Assembly: GCA_910586745.1 (NCBI GenBank)
Contig: CAJUJZ010000128.1
Location: 1-6,277, forward strand
DNA length: 6,277 nt
Origin: an uncultured Mucispirillum sp.
GTDB taxonomy: Bacteria; Chrysiogenota; Deferribacteres; Deferribacterales; Mucispirillaceae
Direction: 5' to 3'
The translations under genes and the position numbers were made by a program. Under the pieces are notes generated by a model, which saw only the letters and a program-made list of their open reading frames with translations, was not told the DNA's origin and ran no database searches. Below, piece by piece: positions 1-6,223 of the stretch (positions are counted from its first letter, which is position 1; every line of letters begins with the position of its first letter).

Positions 1-3
1 TAA

Positions 4-1254
4 GACAGTGGTACATTTGTTACTGATAAAATATGGAATACTGCTCTTTCAGGTGCACCTAACTGGGATGCTTATATTAATAACAGCTGGTCGCATAATA
101 GAAAAGAAATATTAGATAATGTATTTTGTGATGAAAGCAGAATAGAAGATGATGTTATATATTTATCGCAGGACTGTCTTGCATCTAAATTTAATGCATC
201 TGCATATATAAATAAGGCTTTAGAGATTATTCCATATATTATTCAAAAAAATAAACTTTTTACTCAGTATATTTTTCAAGGCGACCCATTATACAGGAAA
301 ATCATTGCAGAGTATCTTAATAAAAGATGGAATACAGATATTGTGCAGAAAGAAAATATGATATTAACTCCAGGAATGCCAAACAGTATAGATTCACTTA
401 TCAGGGGTATTATCAGCAGGCATGATATTATTTATACTGAATCTCCAACTTTTTTTCATGCTGTACCGCTGATTTTATCGCTTGGTCAGCAGGTTTCTGC
501 AATAGAGTGTGATGAAGAAGGCATCTGCATTGATAAATTATATAAAAATTTAAAAAGAAATGGCAGACATATTATTTGTGTTACTCCAACCTGCAGATAT
601 CCAAATGGTAAAACAATGAGCCTTAAAAGGCGTCTTGAATTGCTTGAATTCAGCTATGAAAATAAGATTCCTTTAATAGAATTTGATAATATGTTTGATA
701 TGGAAAATATATTACCGCCTTTATATGTGCTTGATAAGCATAATATGGTAATTCATGCAGGAAGTATTGCTTACCATTATGCTTTTGGGCTTGGCATAGG
801 CTGGATTATTGCTCCAGAATATCTGCTTAACAGGCTTGCAGTTGTATCTATGGAAACAAATCACTATCCAGCTCAATTAAACCATTTAATTACTTCTGTA
901 ATGCTTTCAGAAAATGTAAATGGGGGGGGGATTTACAACCAGTTTGTTGACCAGTTTATACCATTAAGAAATCATCACTTAGAAGAATGTGAAAAGCTGT
1001 TTAAAAAACATTTATCTGATATTGCATCATGGGATACATATAATGAAAGAGGATTGTATTATATTAAAATGGATAATGATATCAGTGTAAGAAAAATGAT
1101 GAATTATAACAGTATGGTTCGCTTTGCTTCCAGCTCTATTTTCTCAAGTAACGATTCTTCATATATTCTTATTAATGGTATTTCCCTTAGTTTGAAAAAA
1201 TTAAATCAAGGTTTGGAAATTTTAAAATCTATTGCTTTAAAATCTAATAAATAA
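4..1254 (+). pseudogene. MocR-type (GntR/aminotransferase-fold) regulator, 5' truncated, probably broken
   Basis: The frame is open for 416 codons and ends at TAA 1252-1254. It starts with DSGTFV, the usual end of a GntR winged helix (GSGTFV), followed by the MocR linker (NWDAYI) and an aminotransferase class I/II fold: QGDPLYRKIIAEYL near 280-315, then LTPG, YTESPTFF, VTPTCRYPNG and LGIGWIIAP. MocR proteins are transcription factors whose PLP-binding domain senses ligands. Here codon 1-3 is TAA, directly before DSGTFV. No ATG, GTG or TTG occurs in frame until GTG 343, which lies inside the fold and has no convincing ribosome-binding site, so the DNA-binding domain cannot be translated together with this part. 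The PLP lysine is Tyr (772-774), and other active-site residues are replaced. A G9 tract lies at 922-930. Family assignment is firm. Whether this is a dead gene, a split gene or a C-terminal protein starting at 343 is inference. Confidence 0.62.
922..930 (+). repeat. Poly-G (G9) homopolymer tract inside coding frame
   Basis: Nine consecutive G encode Gly-Gly-Gly in the MocR-like frame, in a window where runs of more than five G occur nowhere else. As written, the frame continues to 1254. Gain of one G would reach TGA at 948-950, and loss of one G would reach TAA at 965-967. Tracts of this kind are the classic slipped-strand phase-variation switch in other low-GC bacteria such as Campylobacter and Helicobacter. 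Its action here is inferred. Confidence 0.75.
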
Positions 1255-1284
1255 CCGTCTGACTTTTTTTAAATCAACCGTCCT

Positions 1285-1311
1285 TGTAATATTCATAAAT
1301 ATTATATTACA
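1285..1311. promoter_or_regulatory. Inverted repeat, candidate operator
   Basis: Perfect 8-bp arms TGTAATAT (1285-1292) and ATATTACA (1304-1311) flank an 11-bp centre. The element lies about 130 bp upstream of the molybdoenzyme start codon. The symmetry suits a dimeric regulator. The regulator is unknown, and in AT-rich DNA some such symmetry is expected by chance. Confidence 0.35.
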
Positions 1312-1325
1312 GTTTTATTATGAAA

Positions 1326-1344
1326 AGTAGAAATGTGTTCTACT
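1326..1344. promoter_or_regulatory. Small perfect dyad / hairpin
   Basis: AGTAGAA (1326-1332) and TTCTACT (1338-1344) are perfect 7-bp complements around a 5-nt centre, ATGTG. It could act as an operator or as an RNA hairpin. No T-run follows it, so it is not an intrinsic terminator. Confidence 0.35.
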
Positions 1345-1392
1345 ATTAGGGTTATACTACTATAAATAGGGTAAATATACCTAAGTATAGTA
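1340..1392. promoter_or_regulatory. Imperfect direct repeats with nested dyads upstream of the operon
   Basis: CTACTAT occurs at 1340-1346 and 1357-1363, each followed by TAGGGT (1347-1352 and 1367-1372) and then a TATAC element ending at 1357 and 1380. The copies are offset by 17 to 20 bp, close to two helical turns. The second copy is nested in an inverted repeat, TACTATA (1358-1364) and TATAGTA (1386-1392), which also encloses GGTA-AATA-TACC (1370-1381). TTATA-CTAC-TATAA (1352-1365) is a further dyad. The layout suggests tandem sites for an activator just upstream of the promoter. This is inference from symmetry and position only. Confidence 0.4.
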
Positions 1393-1411
1393 AAGTAGCT
1401 GGGCAAAGTAA

Positions 1412-1433
1412 TATAATATTTAGTTATGGGAGG
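1412..1433 (+). promoter_or_regulatory. Possible -10 box and Shine-Dalgarno site of the molybdoenzyme operon
   Basis: TATAAT lies at 1412-1417 and a strong Shine-Dalgarno sequence, GGGAGG, at 1428-1433, five bases before the ATG at 1439. No good TTGACA-like -35 element sits about 17 bp upstream of TATAAT, as might be expected for an activator-dependent promoter. The transcript leader would be very short. The ribosome-binding site is well supported; the -10 assignment is tentative because TATAAT-like words are common in this composition. Confidence 0.4.
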
Positions 1434-1438
1434 ATTGC

Positions 1439-4400
1439 ATGAGTAATATTTCAAGGCGTTCTTTTTTAAAAGTTGGGGCAGCCCTTTCAGCCGCTGCAGC
1501 TTTTGGCTGTACTAAAGGTGATGAAGATGAGGTGTATACACCACTTTCACCACAAGATGATTTAGTTTTTGATACGGAAGAAAAAGTTGTATGCAGCAGT
1601 GGTGCATATAACTGTGGTTCAAGGTGTCATCATAAAATTCATGTAAAAAATGGCAGAATGATAGCTATGACTTCAGCAGGTGATGTGCCTTATGATGAAT
1701 GCAAAGAGTTAAATGAAAATAATCCAGATGAGTTTGTTCATGATACACTTGCTACAATGTCTGAAGGCCGTCAGGTGCAGTACAGGGCTTGTGCTAGAGG
1801 TTATTCATATATTTCTAAAACTTATCAGCCAGACAGGTTAAAATATCCATTAATCAGAGATGAATCTCTTGGTTTTCCAAAAGGTGATATTCGTGGTTTC
1901 AGGCGTGCAACATGGGATGAAGCACTTAAAAAAGCAGTAGATATGATAGTTGCATCTTATAATGCATCAGATGATACAAATATTGGTTATGTAACAGGTA
2001 CTGGCAGACAGTGGATACATTATAATCTTGTCGCACGCTTTAGAAAAAAATTCCCATGGGTATGGTTTAATAATAACGAATCAACAGGTAATACTGACGG
2101 TGCAAAATTTGACAGTATTGGCGGTACATCTAAATCTAACAGCAGAACAGACAGATTTAATTCAAAATTCATACTTACTTGGGGGCAGGATAACAGCAGT
2201 ACTACTTTTTATCAAGTAAATGCATACTGGATGGAAACAAAAATAAGGGAAGATTTAAAAACTCCAATAATTGTAATATCTTCTACTTATAATGATGCTG
2301 CAGCAATGCTTGCAACAGGTGTTAAAGTAACTTATAAAAAATGGCAGCCAGCAGATATAACAGCTGTACTTGGTCAGGAAACAGAAGTATATCAAGAAAA
2401 TTATATAGATGGTGATTTACCATATCACAGCTATGAAATAACAGGTGGTGCAACAGGTGCGTCAACAACAGTTCAGGTACCTGCATGGGTTGCCTGCCGT
2501 CCTGCAACTGACGGTGCTTTAATGGTTGCAATGATGTATGTTATTTATAAACGGGGGCTTTACGATAGGAAATTTTTACAAGATGCCTGCTTTGGATTTT
2601 TTAAAGGGCAGGAAATTATAAGTACTGCACCAGCAAAATGTCAGGCAGGTATGCCGGTATGGGCACCACATGATGGTAAAATAGGTGATACAGGTGACCA
2701 AATCAGTACAGGCAAAACATTTACAGGTAAAAAAATGGCAGTGCCTGCAGGATATTCATTTGAAGAATATTTAGAATCATTAGAACAGTCTACAGCAAAT
2801 GGCGGCTGGCTCAGTAGTGATGGCAGTGATGACAGCAATAAATATGCAGGCGTATTAAATTATGCTGCAAGGCTTACAGGAGTATCTGCAGATATTATTG
2901 AAGCAATAGCTATAAAATATGCAGAAACAAAACCTGCATTTTTAGAAGCAGGCGGTGGCCCGCAAAGAGCATATAATGGTCTTGAATGGTGCTGGCTCTG
3001 TTTCTGTTTTGCTGCTATGTGCGGCCATACTAATAAAAGAGGCGGCGGCCCAGGTATGACAATGTACAGCACACCAGATGAAATGGTATATGAAGAAAGA
3101 TTAAGCAGTGCATGGAACTCTGGCTCATCAAGGGTAGATCCATGGAGTGGTGCAACTATTGCAACAAACTTATCTGCATATCCTCATACTGCTATTACAG
3201 GTAACGACTGGAGAACACCAGAACAGATAGCAGAAGCTGTAAAATTAGAAACTGCATGGTATGAAAACCCTCAAACTGGTGAATCAACTTATCCTTACGG
3301 AATGAGACCAAATGGTCCTATTGATGTATCTGGCAGAGAAAAACCTATTCAATTAGACTGTTTTGTTGTAGTTCATGCAAACTATATGGTATCTCAGGCA
3401 AATACTAATAAATGGGCTGTTGCATTAAGAGAGCATTTAAAATCATTAATTGTGGCAGATTTACACATGACTCCTACTGCAAGATATGCAGATGTGGTAT
3501 TTCCAATTGCCAGCCATTTTGAAAGTGAATATTTTGGTGACCCATTTATATATGGTCCAACTGCAAGATTTTACCATGGTAAAGCAATAGAGCCAATGTA
3601 TGAATGCTGGACAGAAGAAAAATTTGAGCAGACTTTATGGTCTAAGGTAAATGATGCATTAGGTATTTCAAATGGCGATATAAGTGAAGGTGGTATTCCT
3701 GCATATTTTGCAGAAACAGCAAGGCCATCAGGGGAAGCAACATATACAACAAGGATTGCGCCATCAACATACTATAAAGAACTTGTTACAGAAAATGTAC
3801 AGACACCTTCATGGGAAGAATTAAAAAATAAAGGATTTTATGATTTAACAATTCCTGCTGATAAACCAATGGTAGGTATGCGTGATATAATAATTCCTGG
3901 CAGTGTAGACCCTAAAACAAATCAGGAAATTCCAGAAGACCATAAAATTGCTACATCAACAGGCCGTATAAATTTCTTCTCACCATTCTGGTATCTGCGT
4001 ATGCAGACATTAAAACAAGACCCTGCAAACCCTGCAAGTGCTGGTTTTAGAACTGCTACAGCTAAATATATACCAAATAGAGAAGGTTATGAAAAATTCT
4101 TTGCTGATATTGATTTGAAAAACTTTACAGGCTTTACATCACCAAACAGCCAAAGAACTTATAAATTGCTTTATTTATGCAATAAACCAAGATATAGAGC
4201 TCAGTCAGTGCTTGATAATGTATCTATGATAAAAAATGAAGTAAAACACCATGGGGTTAGAATGAATGCAATAGATGCAGCAGAAAGAGGCATTAAAGAC
4301 GGCGACTTAGTATATGTTTATAATGACAGAGGCTGTATAAAAGTTCATGCAGAAGTTTCATACAGGCTTCCACCTGGAGTTGTAAGTGTAGAACATGGTG

Positions 4401-4621
4401 TATGGTACAGACCTGCAACAGATGAAAATGAACAGGTAACAATTTGGATGTGTAAAAATAAAGATAATAAAACATATGAACCTGTAAAAGTTCCTGTTGA
4501 TTTAGGCGGCTGTGCAAATGTGTTAACTGATGACTGCTTTACATTAGACCCAACTTTCTGTGTTCAGACTTTAGCAGCACAGGGCGGTCCATGTGAAGTC
4601 AGCTTAACAAAACCAGAGTAA
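1439..4621 (+). CDS. Tat-exported molybdopterin oxidoreductase, DMSO reductase family catalytic subunit (DmsA-like)
   Basis: Catalytic subunit of a respiratory enzyme using bis-MGD molybdenum (or tungsten). It opens with a textbook Tat signal: SRRSFLK at residues 5-11, a hydrophobic stretch, then AFGC with Cys24 as a possible lipidation site. An N-terminal [4Fe-4S] motif follows (Cys52, Cys59, Cys63, Cys118), in the DmsA-like contexts NCGSRC and RACARG-PDRLKYP. ILTWGQD near 246-251 and GHTNKRGGGPG near 529-539 are typical of the molybdopterin fold. DLHMTPTARYADVVFP (674-689) precedes the C-terminal cofactor-binding domain (about 905-1045; DAAERGIKDGDLVYV). At 1060 aa it is longer than E. coli DmsA (about 810 aa), with extra sequence around 312-350, 395-460 and 545-640. 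GGGAGG five bases upstream fixes the start. It leads an operon with the iron-sulfur subunit and chaperone. Substrate is uncertain: S- or N-oxides, or sulfur, selenium or chlorine oxyanions are all possible. Confidence 0.9.
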   Translation: MSNISRRSFLKVGAALSAAAAFGCTKGDEDEVYTPLSPQDDLVFDTEEKVVCSSGAYNCGSRCHHKIHVKNGRMIAMTSAGDVPYDECKELNENNPDEFVHDTLATMSEGRQVQYRACARGYSYISKTYQPDRLKYPLIRDESLGFPKGDIRGFRRATWDEALKKAVDMIVASYNASDDTNIGYVTGTGRQWIHYNLVARFRKKFPWVWFNNNESTGNTDGAKFDSIGGTSKSNSRTDRFNSKFILTWGQDNSSTTFYQVNAYWMETKIREDLKTPIIVISSTYNDAAAMLATGVKVTYKKWQPADITAVLGQETEVYQENYIDGDLPYHSYEITGGATGASTTVQVPAWVACRPATDGALMVAMMYVIYKRGLYDRKFLQDACFGFFKGQEIISTAPAKCQAGMPVWAPHDGKIGDTGDQISTGKTFTGKKMAVPAGYSFEEYLESLEQSTANGGWLSSDGSDDSNKYAGVLNYAARLTGVSADIIEAIAIKYAETKPAFLEAGGGPQRAYNGLEWCWLCFCFAAMCGHTNKRGGGPGMTMYSTPDEMVYEERLSSAWNSGSSRVDPWSGATIATNLSAYPHTAITGNDWRTPEQIAEAVKLETAWYENPQTGESTYPYGMRPNGPIDVSGREKPIQLDCFVVVHANYMVSQANTNKWAVALREHLKSLIVADLHMTPTARYADVVFPIASHFESEYFGDPFIYGPTARFYHGKAIEPMYECWTEEKFEQTLWSKVNDALGISNGDISEGGIPAYFAETARPSGEATYTTRIAPSTYYKELVTENVQTPSWEELKNKGFYDLTIPADKPMVGMRDIIIPGSVDPKTNQEIPEDHKIATSTGRINFFSPFWYLRMQTLKQDPANPASAGFRTATAKYIPNREGYEKFFADIDLKNFTGFTSPNSQRTYKLLYLCNKPRYRAQSVLDNVSMIKNEVKHHGVRMNAIDAAERGIKDGDLVYVYNDRGCIKVHAEVSYRLPPGVVSVEHGVWYRPATDENEQVTIWMCKNKDNKTYEPVKVPVDLGGCANVLTDDCFTLDPTFCVQTLAAQGGPCEVSLTKPE

Positions 4622-4633
4622 TGGAGGTAGAAT

Positions 4634-5443
4634 ATGAGTCAATGGGGATTTTATTTTAATCAAGATAGATGTTTAGGCTGCCTTACATGTAAAATGGCCT
4701 GCAAAAACTGGAACGAAAAACGCAGAGGTGACGCATCAATAAATATTCGCTCATATCTGCAGGATAATCAAGAGTATGCAGCAGAGCAAAATGGCGGTGA
4801 ATATGGTGTTGTTTTAGGTCAGGAAGAAAATCAAAATATATATCTTGATAATGAAGGCAGAAGCAATTATGAAGAATTTAATAAATTCTATATGAAAGAA
4901 GACTGGCGTCGTGTTGAAACATACGAATATGGTACTTGCTCATTAGATAAATCTACAAATACATTTGTGCAAGGGGTGGATAGAAGATATCTGGTTATAT
5001 CCTGCAACCACTGTTCTGACCCAGTATGTGTTAAAGTATGCCCAATGGGTAACATTAGAAAAGACCCTGTTACTGGTGCTGTATTAGTGGTTAGTTATGA
5101 AAGCTGTATTTCATGTGGAAAATGTAAAGAAGCATGCCCATGGGATGCTCCACAGTTTTATGATAATAATTTTGCAGCATATAAACAGGATGATCCAAAA
5201 AGACCAAAAATGACAAAATGTACATTATGCGTAGATAGAATATCTGTTGGATTAAAACCTGCATGTGTGGCTGCCTGCTGGAACAGAGCTCTTGACGCAG
5301 GTCCTGTAGAAGAACTTATTGCAAAATATGGTGAAGGAAATATTACAACTACTTTACCAGAATTTAAAAGCAGCCAAACACCACTTGGCGATACTCAGCC
5401 AAATATTTTATTTAAGAAAAAAACAGACAGAATACGCAAATAA
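4634..5443 (+). CDS. DmsB-like iron-sulfur electron-transfer subunit
   Basis: Electron-transfer partner of the upstream molybdoenzyme. Sixteen cysteines form four ferredoxin-type motifs: C13-x2-C-x2-C-x3-C23, C124-x2-C-x4-C-x3-C136, C158-x2-C-x2-C-x3-C168 and C196-x2-C-x11-C-x3-C215. Complete cysteine sets predict four [4Fe-4S] clusters, unlike NarH, where a Trp replaces one ligand. The opening WGFYFNQDRCLGCLTCKMAC and the KPACVAAC-ALDAGP region match the DmsB/PhsB/NrfC type. At 269 aa it exceeds E. coli DmsB (205 aa), mainly through about 60 extra residues between the first two motifs. It has no signal peptide, so it would be exported as a Tat passenger bound to the catalytic subunit. The start codon lies 12 bases after the upstream stop, with GGAGG at 4623-4627, so the two are cotranscribed and probably translated in fixed ratio. 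Confidence 0.92.
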   Translation: MSQWGFYFNQDRCLGCLTCKMACKNWNEKRRGDASINIRSYLQDNQEYAAEQNGGEYGVVLGQEENQNIYLDNEGRSNYEEFNKFYMKEDWRRVETYEYGTCSLDKSTNTFVQGVDRRYLVISCNHCSDPVCVKVCPMGNIRKDPVTGAVLVVSYESCISCGKCKEACPWDAPQFYDNNFAAYKQDDPKRPKMTKCTLCVDRISVGLKPACVAACWNRALDAGPVEELIAKYGEGNITTTLPEFKSSQTPLGDTQPNILFKKKTDRIRK

Positions 5444-5450
5444 ATAATAT

Positions 5451-5498
5451 ACAGGGCAGTGTATTAAGTTACTTTTACACTGTCCTGTAACAGTGAGG
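5451..5498 (+). promoter_or_regulatory. Intercistronic stem-loop with alternative hairpin reaching the chaperone RBS
   Basis: The 59-bp gap holds a 13-bp stem, ACAGGGCAGTGTA (5451-5463) with TACACTGTCCTGT (5476-5488), with one G-U pair and a 12-nt loop. A second hairpin pairs CACTGT (5478-5483) with ACAGTG (5490-5495) and overlaps the probable ribosome-binding site TGAGG (5494-5498). The two share 5478-5483 and cannot form together. No T-run follows, so a classical terminator is unlikely. Protection of the upstream mRNA end, or tuning of chaperone translation, would fit. The pairing is seen directly; the role is inferred. Confidence 0.5.
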
Positions 5499-5502
5499 CG
5501 TT

Positions 5503-6180
5503 ATGGACAGCATTAAAGAATATTTCAATCTGCATAATAGAATGTTAAGGATTTTTTCTCAGGTATTTTATAAAGAGCCTGACATTCATCATTTAGAAGT
5601 TATAAAAAAATATATTCCTGCATTAGAAGAAATTAGTAAAGAGTATAAGATTAAAATGCTGGATAATGGAATAAAAAATTTCAAAACCTTTTTTAATAAT
5701 AATCAGTTAGATGAAAAATACATAAAACAGTATGCAGCAGAATTTGCACAATTGTTTTTAAGTGTTGGTATATCTGTTGGTAAAAAAAGTATTATTCCGC
5801 AGGAATCTGTATATTTATCCCCGTCTGGTCTTTCTATGCAGGATGAAAGAGATGAGGTGCTGCAGTTTTATTACATATATAATATTGGTAAAGAAAAAGA
5901 TTTCAAAGAGCCTGAAGACCATATTTGTGCTGAAATTTATTTTATCAGTATGCTCGGTGATAAAGCTGTAGAAAATATTGAAACAGTAGACGATTTAAAA
6001 GGCAGCCAATATTTAAATGCTGTTATAGATTTTATGGATAGACATTTATTAAAATGGCTGCCTATGGTGGAAAAAGATATGTGCAATTTAACAAACAATC
6101 TTTACTTCCAAGGTTCGGTTCAAGTAATATATGGGCTTTTACTTTTAGAAAAAGAAATGATTAGCGATTTATTAGGCTGA
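5503..6180 (+). CDS. TorD/DmsD-family molybdoenzyme maturation chaperone
   Basis: Cytoplasmic chaperone of 225 aa, usual for the family. TorD/DmsD proteins bind the Tat signal and apoprotein of a partner molybdoenzyme, hold it until the cofactor is inserted, and prevent premature export. The hallmark is EPEDH at residues 136-140, followed by ICAEIYFISML (the E-P-x-D-H motif plus helix). Other family traits are YAAEFAQLFLSVG (77-89), a Pro-x-Glu-Ser-Val-Tyr element (99-104), and HLLKWLPMVEKDM (181-193) before the last helices. It appears all-helical and has no signal peptide or membrane segment. Its position directly after the two enzyme subunits indicates that the 1060-aa protein is its client. 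The start at 5503 has a modest ribosome-binding site (TGAGG) partly covered by a possible hairpin, so expression may be lower than that of the enzyme subunits. DmsD and TorD proper cannot be separated from sequence alone. Confidence 0.88.
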   Translation: MDSIKEYFNLHNRMLRIFSQVFYKEPDIHHLEVIKKYIPALEEISKEYKIKMLDNGIKNFKTFFNNNQLDEKYIKQYAAEFAQLFLSVGISVGKKSIIPQESVYLSPSGLSMQDERDEVLQFYYIYNIGKEKDFKEPEDHICAEIYFISMLGDKAVENIETVDDLKGSQYLNAVIDFMDRHLLKWLPMVEKDMCNLTNNLYFQGSVQVIYGLLLLEKEMISDLLG

Positions 6181-6223
6181 TAAGTTTAAAAAGCACCATT
6201 ATTATGAAAATTAGGAGAGTTAT

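Noticed and set aside
1264..1277. FNR-like site, TTTTT-ttaa-ATCAA
   Set aside because: Only the ATCAA half matches TTGAT-N4-ATCAA; the other half is a plain T-run. Such half-sites are expected by chance here.
1255..1280. T7 run (1264-1270) after the MocR-like frame as an intrinsic terminator
   Set aside because: The only symmetry before the T-run is GTC-T-GAC, three base pairs, too weak for a terminator stem.
1426..1446. Six-codon reading frame (MGGLHE) overlapping the molybdoenzyme start
   Set aside because: Its own ATG overlaps the Shine-Dalgarno sequence of the large gene and it has no ribosome-binding site of its own.
2179..2560. G5 runs in the molybdoenzyme gene as further phase-variation tracts
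   Set aside because: Five G are too few for appreciable slippage and arise from ordinary Gly/Trp/Arg codon junctions.
2322..3072. Minus-strand open frames inside the molybdoenzyme gene
   Set aside because: Short, low-complexity translations without domain features, lying opposite a clearly coding sequence with strong family motifs.
5451..5490. The 13-bp stem as a Rho-independent terminator of the enzyme genes
   Set aside because: It is followed by AACAGTGAGG rather than a T-run, and the chaperone that belongs with the enzyme lies directly downstream.
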